Assembly: GCA_934086485.1 (NCBI GenBank)
Contig: CAKOIF010000018.1
Coordinates: 1 to 34,359, forward strand
Length of the DNA: 34,359 nt
Direction: 5' to 3'
DNA from: an uncultured Bacilli bacterium
Lineage (GTDB): Bacteria > Bacillota_I > Bacilli_A > RF39 > UBA660
The notes below the pieces were generated by a model. That model did not search any database, had not been told where the DNA came from, and saw nothing but the letters and a program-made list of their open reading frames with translations. Positions 7,472 to 15,871 of this stretch are shown here, piece after piece (position 1 is the first letter of the stretch; each line of letters opens with the position of its first letter). Both the position numbers and the translations under genes were made by a program.

Positions 7472-7899
7472 ATCATTTTCCTACTTTCTCTTTCTAAATC
7501 TCTTTTTTTGATAGATTCCCTTTTGTCATAAAGTTTTTTTCCTTTACAAACACCTACCAAAACTTTTGCTCTATTATTTTTTAAATATACTTTTAATGGT
7601 ATTAAGGTATAACCATTTTGATTAATTTCCTCTTTTAATTTATATATTTCTCTTTTATGTAGTAAAAGTTTTCTTTCATGATATTCATCGTGATTAAATA
7701 TACTTGCTTCATTATATTTAGCAATAAACATATTTATTATATAACATTCATTATCTTTAATTCTTACATAACTATCTTTAATATTACAAGAACCATTTCT
7801 AATAGATTTAATTTCACTACCATTTAAAACTATTCCACATTCAATTTCCTTTTCAACAAAATAATTGAAATATGCTGCTTTATTTTTTATCTCTATCAT
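7468..7899 (-). CDS. smpB: tmRNA-binding protein SmpB
   Basis: SmpB carries tmRNA to stalled ribosomes for trans-translation. The protein has 143 residues from the chosen ATG (MIEIKNKAAYFNYF). It shows the oligonucleotide-binding core (GIVLNGSEIKSIRNGSCNI, then SYVRIKDNECYI) and the tail KGKKLYDKRESIKKRD that reaches the decoding centre. I chose the start that follows GGAGA by six bases; it overlaps the end of rnr by 20 bases. An in-frame ATG seven codons upstream lacks this site. The rnr-smpB pairing is common in Firmicutes and fits RNase R acting on non-stop mRNAs released by trans-translation. The ssrA gene is not in the window. Confidence 0.95.
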   Translation of the reverse strand: MIEIKNKAAYFNYFVEKEIECGIVLNGSEIKSIRNGSCNIKDSYVRIKDNECYIINMFIAKYNEASIFNHDEYHERKLLLHKREIYKLKEEINQNGYTLIPLKVYLKNNRAKVLVGVCKGKKLYDKRESIKKRDLERESRKMI

Positions 7900-9979
7900 T
7901 TGTATCTCCAATAATTTCAAAATCTATTGTAGAATTTTCTTTTGAGGCACCAGTTACTCTAACCTTAACTTGCTGACCTAAAGAATATCTTATTTTTCCA
8001 TCAGAAACAAGAGATAAAAGATTAGGTACATAAGTACAGAATCCTTTTAAAGTTGAAATATGTACTAAACCTTCGATTAAATTAGGTAATTTAACAAATA
8101 ATCCAAAATTAGTTACTCCAGAAATAATTCCTGTATACTCCTGGCCAATATGGCTTTCCATATATTCAGCCATCTTCATATCAAGAACTTCTCTTTCAGC
8201 ACTTTGAGCATCAACTTCTTTTTTACTTGCATGTTCACAAGCATCAGGAAGATAATTTTCATAATATCTTATTGTAGGCATATTAACCATATTTTCAAAT
8301 AAATATTTATGAAGTAATGTATGAACCATTAAATCTGGAAATCTTCTTATTGGTGAAGTAAAATGAGTATATATTTTACTAGCTAAACCAAAATGTCCTA
8401 TATTATTTGAACTATAAACAGCTTTTTTCATACTTCTTAAAAGCATATCACTTAATATTTCAAATTCTTTCTTTTCATGAAGAGAATCTAATATATCCTG
8501 CATCTTCTTTGGAGTAATATCTTCAGTAGAAACATCTAATTTATAACCAAGTAATTTAACAAAATTAACAAAGTCTTCAATCTTTTCTGGATTTGGTTTA
8601 CCGTGAATTCTATATACAAAAGGTAAATCCATATTATAGATATGAGTTGCAACAGTTTCATTTGCTGCAATCATAAAGTCTTCGATTAATTTTTCACCAT
8701 CAAGTTGTTGTCTTTTTACAACATCAATTGCCTTACCATTTTCATCCTGAATAATTTTTGCTTCATCAAGATCAAAATCAATATAACCACGATTTATTTT
8801 TTCTTTTCGTAAAATTTGAGCAAGTTCGTGCATAAGTTTTAAATCATCAGCAAAATTTTCATAACCTTCAGGAATAACATCATCCATAATTATTTTATTA
8901 ACATTTTTATATGTCATTTTCTTTTTACTATTAATTACACTTGGAAAAATATCATGGTCTACTATCTTACCTCTTGTATCTATTTTCATAACGCAACTAA
9001 TTGTAAGTCTATCAACACCCTCATTTAATGAGCATATTCCATTTGAAAGTTCATGAGGAAGCATTGGTAATACAGTATCTGCTAAATAAGAGGATGTTCC
9101 CTTTTCATAAGCGCTTTCAAATAAAGGGCTTCCCTCTTTTACATAATTTGTAACATCGGCTATATGAACACCCAAAATATAATAACCATCTTCTTTTCTA
9201 ATACCAACTGCATCATCAATATCTTTTGTATCATCACCATCTATTGTAAATATAACTTCGTTTCTTAAATCAGTTCTACCAACTAATTCTTTTTCAGAAA
9301 CGTTTGTTACCATATTAGCAACTTGGTTTTTTACTTCATCTGAAACATCTAAAGATATTTCGTGTTTACAAGCAATAGATAATATATCAACACCTGGATC
9401 ATTTTTATGTCCTAAAACTTTTATTACATCAGCCAAATAAAGATTACTAGATAATTCTTTTTGAATTTTTACAAGTACTTTATGTCCCTCAACTAAATGA
9501 GAACTTGTTTCTTTAGTAAGTTTAACTTTAATCTTTTTCTTTTTATCATCAAGGGCAAATTCTAAATTACCATTTTTAGTTTTAACCATTTCTCCCACTA
9601 AAAGATTAATATCTCTTTTTAAAATATTAACAACAATTCCCTCATCATTTTGGACATCAATTTCTACAAAATCGCCATCTACTGCGCCATTTAAATTTTC
9701 TCTTTTAACAAAAGTATCTTCATCAAATTTTGTATCAACAAAACCATTTCCGTGTTTATTAATATGGATTATTCCTGTTAAAAGTGAAGAACATTTTTCC
9801 ATTAAAATAAATTTATCCTTTTTACTTTTATGAACAATTCCTTCGGTTACAAGAGCATCCATATTTTTCTGAAGTTCTTTATAATCCTCAACACTTGTCA
9901 AATTTAATAAATCATTTATTTCTATTAAACTTAATCCTTTGTTTACATTATTTAATTTTTCTATAATTTTATTTTTCAT
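7880..9979 (-). CDS. rnr: Ribonuclease R
   Basis: A processive 3'-5' exoribonuclease of 699 residues from the chosen ATG. Domain order is a winged-helix N-terminus (1-65), cold-shock domains (about 70-220), the RNB catalytic domain (about 234-565) and a C-terminal S1 domain (about 615-690, with IISGVTNFGLFVKL). The metal-binding aspartates are in FTIDGDDTKDIDDAV (about 244-258). Substrate-channel motifs such as HIADVTNYV and HFTSPIRRFPDL are intact. The start follows GGGGTG by seven bases and shares one base with the pilin stop (TAATG). Co-expression with smpB fits decay of mRNAs from stalled ribosomes. Confidence 0.96.
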   Translation of the reverse strand: MKNKIIEKLNNVNKGLSLIEINDLLNLTSVEDYKELQKNMDALVTEGIVHKSKKDKFILMEKCSSLLTGIIHINKHGNGFVDTKFDEDTFVKRENLNGAVDGDFVEIDVQNDEGIVVNILKRDINLLVGEMVKTKNGNLEFALDDKKKKIKVKLTKETSSHLVEGHKVLVKIQKELSSNLYLADVIKVLGHKNDPGVDILSIACKHEISLDVSDEVKNQVANMVTNVSEKELVGRTDLRNEVIFTIDGDDTKDIDDAVGIRKEDGYYILGVHIADVTNYVKEGSPLFESAYEKGTSSYLADTVLPMLPHELSNGICSLNEGVDRLTISCVMKIDTRGKIVDHDIFPSVINSKKKMTYKNVNKIIMDDVIPEGYENFADDLKLMHELAQILRKEKINRGYIDFDLDEAKIIQDENGKAIDVVKRQQLDGEKLIEDFMIAANETVATHIYNMDLPFVYRIHGKPNPEKIEDFVNFVKLLGYKLDVSTEDITPKKMQDILDSLHEKKEFEILSDMLLRSMKKAVYSSNNIGHFGLASKIYTHFTSPIRRFPDLMVHTLLHKYLFENMVNMPTIRYYENYLPDACEHASKKEVDAQSAEREVLDMKMAEYMESHIGQEYTGIISGVTNFGLFVKLPNLIEGLVHISTLKGFCTYVPNLLSLVSDGKIRYSLGQQVKVRVTGASKENSTIDFEIIGDTNDRDKK

Positions 9980-10440
9980 TAACATACACCCCATTTACAT
10001 TTTTCACTTGCATTTTTACTATTAGAGCAATTATCTATAGTTGATAATTTATATTTTGCTGCTCCACAACTGTAAGAAAATTCTTTAATACCAGAGTTAA
10101 CAGTGACAAAAACTTTATCCTCACTAATAAAGGTTTCATTAGCATTCTCTTTTGCGGGATTTTTAGTTTTATACACCTTTTCGTCTAAATTGCCATTTTC
10201 CACCAACTCATAAAGTTTTATAGTAGTACCATTTTTACATCTTTCCTTATTGCTTGAAAGCATACAATATGCTTGTGCACTACTCAATATTTTTTTCATA
10301 ACAGTTTCATTATTTGTATCTTTTGTACTTTGATTTAGTTTAGTCATACTAAAACCAACGGCTATGCCAAGCACCGATATAATCGCCAATACAGTAATTA
10401 ATTCTACTAGTGTAAAACCTTTTTTATTTTCTTTCATCAT
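9979..10440 (-). CDS. Solitary type IV pilin-like protein with six cysteines
   Basis: The N-terminus is a class III/type IV prepilin signal: KKG then FTLVELITVLAIISVLG, with cleavage and methylation expected between Gly8 and Phe9, and the conserved Glu13 at position 5 of the mature protein. The remaining 130 residues form a small globular head. Six cysteines (59, 68, 125, 138, 148, 153), the last being the final residue, suggest disulfides. No other pilus or competence genes (comGA-like ATPase, comGB, prepilin peptidase) are in the window, so those would have to be encoded elsewhere. It is the first gene of the rnr operon. The promoter lies so close that the transcript should begin at or next to the start codon, and no ribosome-binding site is visible. 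The start may be either of two adjacent ATGs. Confidence 0.8.
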   Translation of the reverse strand: MMKENKKGFTLVELITVLAIISVLGIAVGFSMTKLNQSTKDTNNETVMKKILSSAQAYCMLSSNKERCKNGTTIKLYELVENGNLDEKVYKTKNPAKENANETFISEDKVFVTVNSGIKEFSYSCGAAKYKLSTIDNCSNSKNASEKCKWGVC

Positions 10441-10446
10441 AACATT

Positions 10447-10475
10447 ATTATATATTACTATTTAAATAATTTCAA
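10447..10475 (-). promoter_or_regulatory. Promoter of the pilin-rnr-smpB operon
   Basis: Minus strand: TTGAAA (10475-10470), 17 bases, TATAAT (10452-10447). Only six bases separate the -10 from the ATG at 10440, so the mRNA should be leaderless or nearly so. Confidence 0.75.
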
Positions 10476-10480
10476 CTTAT

Positions 10481-10504
10481 AAAAAAAATTACTGATAACA
10501 GTAA
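10481..10504 (-). terminator. Terminator of spo0A
   Basis: Stem TTACTG/CAGTAA with loop TTAT, followed by eight T on the minus strand and preceded by an A run. Confidence 0.8.
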
Positions 10505-10514
10505 AATTTTTTTA

Positions 10515-11267
10515 TTAACCTACTTTGCAATCTAATTTAATTCTATCAGCAAGAGTAGATATAAACTCTGAATTCGTTGGTTTAGACCTTTCTAAACTTA
10601 CACTAAATCCAAATAATTCATCCATTAATTTAATGTCTCCTCTTGACCAACTAATTTCAATTGCGTGTCTTATTGCCCTTTCAACTCTTGAGGAAGTTGT
10701 ACCGTATATAACTGCAACCTCTGGATATAAATCCTTAGTAATATGTAAGCAATTATTTGTTTTACTTGCAATTAATACACACTCGCGAATATATTTATAT
10801 CCCTTAATATGAGATGGTATACCTAAATTGTGAAGTAACTGACTTATATCTAAGTCTATACTGTTACCTCCAAATGGATTGTTATATTTTCTAGACATAG
10901 CATCCTTAATTCTTTTTTCTAGTGAAATCATACTATATGGTTTTAGTAAATAACAAGACACATTGTATCCGTCACTATTACTAATAACAATATTATCTTT
11001 ATAACTTGAGGTAACAATAACCTTTGTTTTTATATTTCGGGTTTTCATTTCCTCGAGTAAAGACACACCATCAAGTCTCGGCAATAATAACTCCAACACA
11101 ACTATATCTACATCACCACTATGATTAATTAAATATTGTAATGCCTCTTCTCCATTATTAAATGATGCTTGTATTTTTATTTCTTCATTATTAGAAAAAT
11201 GACTCCTAATTGATTCTATTGCAATAGTATTATCATCAACTACTACAACTTTCGTGGGTTTGCTCAT
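10515..11267 (-). CDS. spo0A: Sporulation master regulator Spo0A with Asp-to-Glu at the phosphorylation site
   Basis: The protein has 250 residues from the ATG (MSKPTKVVVVDDN) that follows an AGAGG site; upstream in-frame codons lack one. The receiver domain (about 5-125) keeps the acidic pair Asp11-Asp12, Thr86 and Lys109 (LLKP). The position of B. subtilis Asp56 in the LD-x-x-x-P-x-LDG motif is Glu59 here (VVLELLLPRLDG; codon GAG). The C-terminal DNA-binding domain (about 140-250) is highly conserved, including GIPSHIKGYKYIRE, the recognition helix SSRVERAIRHAIE and the end KPTNSEFISTLADRIKL. Glutamate cannot be phosphorylated as aspartate is, and often mimics the activated state in other regulators, so activity may be constitutive or set by expression level. 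Its own promoter has a perfect 0A box upstream. pgk precedes it instead of the usual spoIVB. Confidence 0.95.
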   Translation of the reverse strand: MSKPTKVVVVDDNTIAIESIRSHFSNNEEIKIQASFNNGEEALQYLINHSGDVDIVVLELLLPRLDGVSLLEEMKTRNIKTKVIVTSSYKDNIVISNSDGYNVSCYLLKPYSMISLEKRIKDAMSRKYNNPFGGNSIDLDISQLLHNLGIPSHIKGYKYIRECVLIASKTNNCLHITKDLYPEVAVIYGTTSSRVERAIRHAIEISWSRGDIKLMDELFGFSVSLERSKPTNSEFISTLADRIKLDCKVG

Positions 11268-11307
11268 AAATTTTATCCTCTTTCCAATAAATCGCTCACA
11301 CAAGTAC

Positions 11308-11336
11308 ATATTACACCATAATTTACCAAAATACAA
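11308..11336 (-). promoter_or_regulatory. Sigma-A promoter of spo0A
   Basis: Minus strand: TTGTAT (11336-11331), 17 bases, TAATAT (11313-11308). It lies between pgk and spo0A, about 40 bases before the spo0A start codon. Confidence 0.65.
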
Positions 11337-11356
11337 TAGCAAAAAATGTAAGTTTT

Positions 11357-11393
11357 TGTCACTTTACGTAAAAATATGTCAAGTTTTGTCGAA
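11357..11393. promoter_or_regulatory. Candidate 0A boxes upstream of spo0A
   Basis: TGTCGAA at 11387-11393 (plus strand) matches the Spo0A-box consensus exactly. Two weaker TGTC-containing sites lie at 11377 and 11357, spaced 10 and 20 bases, which is in helical phase. They sit 20 to 57 bases upstream of the -35, suggesting autoregulation. Confidence 0.6.
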
Positions 11394-11398
11394 AAGGG

Positions 11399-12535
11399 CT
11401 AATTTTTATTATTTTCGATATAATCAATTGCCTCAAGATGGTCAGAACTAATATATTCTAGACTTGCTCCGCCACCACTTGAAAGGTAAGTAAAATTCTT
11501 GTCAAGTTTGAAAGTGTTAATTGCATTTAGTGTATCTCCACCGCCGGCTATTTTATATGCATTAATATTTTTTAAACTATTAAATAAGTTAAATGTTCCG
11601 GCAATATATCTTTTATCCTCAAAAAGGCCTACTGTTCCATTTATAAATATCGTTTTACTTTTTTCAAAATAAGATACATATTTTTTTATTGATTTAGTAT
11701 TAAGATCTAATATTTTGTCTTCTTCAATAACAAAGTCAATAGGAAGAACAATTTTATCGCGATATTCTTTCATTAAATTCTTTATCTCTGATAAAGTTAT
11801 CTCATCACTCGTACATAGACTTTCCATTACATCAAATCCGCAAGCATACAAAAATGAATTTGCGATTCCTCCGCCAACTAAAAGATAATCACATTTTTCT
11901 AGTAATCCTTTAATATATTGAAGTTTATCATCAACTTTTGCTCCACCCATAAATACAGTATATGGTCTTTGAATATTATTAATAAGTAGATTTAAATTTG
12001 ATATTTCCTCTTTTACTAAAAAACCGTAATAAGTTGGTAAATAGTTAGAAATACCCGCTACAGAGGCATGTACTCTATGTAGTGAAGCAAAGGCATCAAC
12101 TACAAAGACATCTCCTAAAACAGACCAATACTTTGCTAAATTTAAATCATTATGACTTTCTAACTTTTCTGGGTAATCACAAAAACGAGTATTTTCTAAT
12201 AGTACTATTTCTTTTGGCTTTAACTCTTTACATACATTAATAACGTCCATGCCAACAGGGCTGCTAACAAATTTTATTTCCATATTTAATAGTTTAGATA
12301 ATACATCTTTTACTGGTAATAAAGATTTTTCAATTTTGTCTTTTTTACTTTTTACTCTACCTAAATGACTAAGTAATATTAATGAGCAGTTATTATCAAG
12401 TAAATAATTAATTGTTTTTAAACTTTTTACAACCTTTGTATCATCTAATACTTTTCCATTTTCTATTGGGACATTAAAGTCACATCTTAATATTACTTTC
12501 TTATTTTCTATTTTTTCTTCATCTATAAATTTCAT
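11399..12535 (-). CDS. pgk: Phosphoglycerate kinase
   Basis: Converts 1,3-bisphosphoglycerate and ADP to 3-phosphoglycerate and ATP in glycolysis. The protein has 378 residues, slightly shorter than the usual 390-400. The N-terminal substrate motif RCDFNVP is at 17-23, HLGR near 57-60, and ENTRFCDYPEK at about 114. The C-terminal nucleotide domain has FMGGAKVDDKL, the GGG loop in AGGGDT and SSGGGASLEYIS. The sequence is divergent in places: DAFASLHRVHAS where DAFGTAHRAHAS is usual, and NGTVGLFE where GPVGVFE/GPMGVFE is usual. These positions should still be functional because the key charged residues are kept. It follows gap with a 14-base gap and is the distal gene of the udk-gap-pgk run. 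Confidence 0.95.
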   Translation of the reverse strand: MKFIDEEKIENKKVILRCDFNVPIENGKVLDDTKVVKSLKTINYLLDNNCSLILLSHLGRVKSKKDKIEKSLLPVKDVLSKLLNMEIKFVSSPVGMDVINVCKELKPKEIVLLENTRFCDYPEKLESHNDLNLAKYWSVLGDVFVVDAFASLHRVHASVAGISNYLPTYYGFLVKEEISNLNLLINNIQRPYTVFMGGAKVDDKLQYIKGLLEKCDYLLVGGGIANSFLYACGFDVMESLCTSDEITLSEIKNLMKEYRDKIVLPIDFVIEEDKILDLNTKSIKKYVSYFEKSKTIFINGTVGLFEDKRYIAGTFNLFNSLKNINAYKIAGGGDTLNAINTFKLDKNFTYLSSGGGASLEYISSDHLEAIDYIENNKN

Positions 12536-12549
12536 AAAATAACCTACTT

Positions 12550-13557
12550 TTATTTAAACATTTTTTTTGCAGTGCAAAGCATTTGATATGTATAACCATA
12601 TTCATTATCATACCAACCAACTAATTTAACTAACTGTTTTCCATCAACTTCAATTACATTTGTTAATAACGAATCAAAAGTACAACCTCTTTTTTTACCA
12701 ATTACATCACTTGATACAATTGGATCTTCAGTATATTTTATAGCATCATTTTGATTATTCTTAATTGTTTCATTTATTAACTCTTTTGTAACTGGAACTT
12801 TTAATTCTAAAGTTACATCTATCATTGATCCATCAATAGTGGGAACTCTATATGCAATACCATCTAATTTACCTTTTAAACTAGGTATAACAAGTCCAAT
12901 TGATTTTGCTGCTCCCGTAGAAGTAGGAACTATGTTATGTGCACTTGCTCTTCCTCTTCGAGAACTAATACCCTTTTTATGCATATTATCCATTGAGTTT
13001 TGATCAGCGGTATACGCATGAACTGTACTCATAAATCCTTTTTCTATACCAAAATTATCTTCGATTATTTTTAAAAGTGGTGCTAAACAATTTGTTGTAC
13101 AACTTGAGGCACTTACAACTGTTTCGCTGCCAGTAAGTTTATCATCATTAACACCATTAACTATAGTAAGCATTTCATCTTTTCCTGGTGCTGATATTAA
13201 TACCTTTTTTGCACCTGCAGTTAAATGTAAACCTGCTTTTTCTGTGGAAGTAAATGCTCCTGTACACTCTAAAACAAGATCTACGCCTAAATCTTTCCAT
13301 GGTAACACTGCTGGATCCTTCTCATTAAATACTTTTATAAATTTAACATTAGATATAACTATGTTATCATCTTTATAAGATATTTCATTTTCGTGGAATG
13401 CCCCGTGAACACTATCATATTTTATTAAATATGCAGCTTCTTCGGCACTCATATCTAAATTATTTATGGCAACAATATCAAAACTCGCATCAGTAATCAT
13501 TTGTCTAAATGCTATTCTTCCTATTCTACCAAAACCATTAATTGCAACTTTAATCAT
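12550..13557 (-). CDS. gap: Glyceraldehyde-3-phosphate dehydrogenase
   Basis: The protein has 335 residues from the ATG eight bases after GGAGG; it overlaps the kinase gene upstream by eight bases. The dinucleotide-binding motif NGFGRIGR is at 7-14, the catalytic Cys153 lies in SASSCTTNC, and His180 in STVHAYT. Residues that fix NAD specificity in the Geobacillus enzyme differ: the Asp after Asn in the N-D-L motif is Asn33, and the Leu187-Pro188 pair is Asn191-Met192. Use of NADP, or of both cofactors, is therefore possible. Together with pgk it forms the substrate-level phosphorylation pair of lower glycolysis. Confidence 0.96.
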   Translation of the reverse strand: MIKVAINGFGRIGRIAFRQMITDASFDIVAINNLDMSAEEAAYLIKYDSVHGAFHENEISYKDDNIVISNVKFIKVFNEKDPAVLPWKDLGVDLVLECTGAFTSTEKAGLHLTAGAKKVLISAPGKDEMLTIVNGVNDDKLTGSETVVSASSCTTNCLAPLLKIIEDNFGIEKGFMSTVHAYTADQNSMDNMHKKGISSRRGRASAHNIVPTSTGAAKSIGLVIPSLKGKLDGIAYRVPTIDGSMIDVTLELKVPVTKELINETIKNNQNDAIKYTEDPIVSSDVIGKKRGCTFDSLLTNVIEVDGKQLVKLVGWYDNEYGYTYQMLCTAKKMFK

Positions 13558-15199
13558 ATTCACTACCTCCTATAAACTCTCTTAAAATTGAATCTTTTGG
13601 AACATATTCTCCACTTATTGTGAAAAAACCATTTAAGAATCTAAGTAATCTTCGTGCTTCATCATAATATTGTGAAGTACTTGGAACCGAATAAAGAAGA
13701 GGTTCCACAAAAACTTTTAATATACCTACTTCATAAGATAATGAAGTATTTATTATTTTGTCAGCCTCAGGTATCAAGGGTATAATATATTTATCTTCAC
13801 CTATAGTAACCTTTTTAACATTTTTTATAGTGGTTGGCACATCATAACCTCTTGTTCTAAAATCTCTAACTATTCTACGAAGAAGTCTTAAATCATTATT
13901 TGATATATAGTTATGTTCATCTATACTAAGTGGAATAAATGGACTAACATATATTTTATATTTCATTTTATCAGGAATAAATGATAGCATACCTTTATTA
14001 ATAGCGTGTAATCCCTCAAAAAGAAGAATACTATTATCTTTTAATTTTACTTTTTTAGAACTTAATTCTTTACATCCTGTTACAAAATTAAATCTTGGTA
14101 ATGTAACTTCTTCACCATTAAGAATTTTTGTTACATCTTTTTGCAAATATTCTAAATCAGTACATTCTAAACACTCAAAATCGTACTCACCATTAGCATC
14201 TTTTGGACTATCAACTCTTTCTTTGTAATAATCATCCAAAGAAATAACAATTGGGTCTAACCCATAAATTTTAAAATATGAACCAAGCCTTTTAGTAATA
14301 GTTGTTTTTCCACTTGAGGATGGCCCAGATATCATTACACATTTTATCTCTTTATTTTGAGACACCTTTTTAGCGGTTTCATTAATTTCAATATTAAAGT
14401 TTAATTCACAAGATTTAACAAAGTTTTCTATATTACCATTACATACTTCTTTATTAACATCTTTAATAAAGGGAACTTTCATTATATCAAGCCATTTTTG
14501 GCCATTTATATAAGCATTTATTATTCCATCATAATTGACATACTTTGGCAAACTTCCATCACCATTTTCACTTGGAACGACTATTACAGCCATATTATTA
14601 CCTAAATACTTTATTTCATACTTATTAAGTGTTCCCGTACTGTAAGGCATTTCTGAATAATAATAATTTACTAAATCATCTAATTCATATAAAATAACCG
14701 TTGGATCAATTATATTTCTAACATTATCTGCCTTAACTTTATTTCCAATATCATCATAATAATTTATAGCATCACTATTTTTAATTATTAATTTTTCAAA
14801 ATGCAAGTTACTTTTAACAATATCATCGACCTTACTTTTGATTAATTCTATATCTTTATCAGTAAGATTATTATCACATTCTAAATTAGCAATAATTCCA
14901 TTAGGTACATTGTAAGAATATTTTACCTTAATATTTAGAAAGCATTTTTTTGTAGCAAGTTCAAATATCATTTTAAGCCCTGCTACATACATTCTATTTC
15001 CATAAGGATTTGTAATATCAATAAATTTTATAACCACATTTTTAGTTATTTTTTCATCTAATGATAAAACTTTACCACCAATTAAAACACCAATAATATT
15101 ATTAGCGTTACTTTCTTTCAAACTTAAATCATAATATGATGAATTATATGGCACTAAAACTTGTCTTCCATCGGTAAATGTTATACTAATATCACTCAC
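13550..15199 (-). CDS. TGS domain/uridine kinase-like fusion (nucleoside kinase)
   Basis: The protein has 549 residues. Residues 1-60 form a TGS-like domain, and about 65-230 resemble the second additional (editing-type) domain of threonyl-tRNA synthetase. Residues 285-500 are a P-loop kinase of the uridine kinase/phosphoribulokinase family. The Walker A is GPSSSGKTT at 292-300, with ISLDDYYK (about 324-331) and LFEGLHAIN typical of uridine kinases. The histidines that serve editing in ThrRS are not seen at the start of the second domain (GNRMYVAGLKMI), so that part probably binds but does not hydrolyse. Such fusions are a known, poorly characterised family in Clostridia and Bacilli; the substrate is inferred as uridine or cytidine. 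The start is GTG after AAGGGATG. It is the first gene of the udk-gap-pgk run and diverges from clpP. Confidence 0.85.
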   Translation of the reverse strand: MSDISITFTDGRQVLVPYNSSYYDLSLKESNANNIIGVLIGGKVLSLDEKITKNVVIKFIDITNPYGNRMYVAGLKMIFELATKKCFLNIKVKYSYNVPNGIIANLECDNNLTDKDIELIKSKVDDIVKSNLHFEKLIIKNSDAINYYDDIGNKVKADNVRNIIDPTVILYELDDLVNYYYSEMPYSTGTLNKYEIKYLGNNMAVIVVPSENGDGSLPKYVNYDGIINAYINGQKWLDIMKVPFIKDVNKEVCNGNIENFVKSCELNFNIEINETAKKVSQNKEIKCVMISGPSSSGKTTITKRLGSYFKIYGLDPIVISLDDYYKERVDSPKDANGEYDFECLECTDLEYLQKDVTKILNGEEVTLPRFNFVTGCKELSSKKVKLKDNSILLFEGLHAINKGMLSFIPDKMKYKIYVSPFIPLSIDEHNYISNNDLRLLRRIVRDFRTRGYDVPTTIKNVKKVTIGEDKYIIPLIPEADKIINTSLSYEVGILKVFVEPLLYSVPSTSQYYDEARRLLRFLNGFFTISGEYVPKDSILREFIGGSEYD

Positions 15200-15304
15200 A
15201 TTATCATCCCTTCTATTTTAATAATACTATATTTTTTATTATAAATCTATAAATTTTATGAATAAATTATTAACTTTTTCATTATTATATAATTAGGTGA
15301 TCAA

Positions 15305-15871
15305 ATGAATATACCAATGATTTTAAAACAAAATGAAAATCATTCAATGACTTATGATTTATATTCTTTATTATTAACTAACAGAATAATCTTTTTAAGT
15401 GGAGAAATAAATGATACTTTAGCAAACATTGTAATCGGAGAACTTTTATATTTAGATAAAGAAAATAACAAAGATATTTATTTATATATTAATTCTCCAG
15501 GTGGGGCTGTTACATCAGGACTTGCAATATATGACACAATGAATTTTATAAAAAGTAATGTTATTACTATTGGAATGGGTTTATGTGCAAGTATGGGTGC
15601 ATTTTTACTTTCAAGTGGTGATAAAAGATATGCACTAGAAAACACCGAAATAATGATTCACGAAGTACTCGGCGGCTTCGAAGGAAGTGCTAGAAATATA
15701 AAACTTCAAAGTGACAGAATAAACAAAATTAAAGAAAAAATAAATAAAATTATGGCAAAGAACACTAAAAAAACTATTAAACAAATTGAAAAAGATACCG
15801 GTAAAGACTATTATATGTCGTCGAAAGAAGCAAAAGAATACGGTATAATTGATGATATCATAAAAAAATAA
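15305..15871 (+). CDS. clpP: ATP-dependent Clp protease proteolytic subunit
   Basis: The protein has 188 residues and the catalytic triad Ser96 (LCASMGAF), His119 (MIHEVLGG) and Asp168 (TGKDYYM). The spacing from Ser to His is two residues shorter than in E. coli ClpP, because of a trimmed turn (SSGDKRYAL), while His to Asp is the usual 49. The oxyanion loop GGAVTSG is intact. ClpP assembles into tetradecamers that degrade substrates fed by Clp ATPases encoded elsewhere. An AGGTGATC site precedes the ATG. It stands alone on the plus strand between the kinase fusion and divIC, and its TAA directly abuts the divIC stop on the other strand. Confidence 0.93.
   Translation: MNIPMILKQNENHSMTYDLYSLLLTNRIIFLSGEINDTLANIVIGELLYLDKENNKDIYLYINSPGGAVTSGLAIYDTMNFIKSNVITIGMGLCASMGAFLLSSGDKRYALENTEIMIHEVLGGFEGSARNIKLQSDRINKIKEKINKIMAKNTKKTIKQIEKDTGKDYYMSSKEAKEYGIIDDIIKK

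Noticed and set aside
15288..15293. TATAAT as the clpP -10
   Set aside because: It lies only 11 bases before the ATG, its start would cut into the ribosome-binding site, and no -35 is found at 16-18 bases; the true promoter is unresolved.
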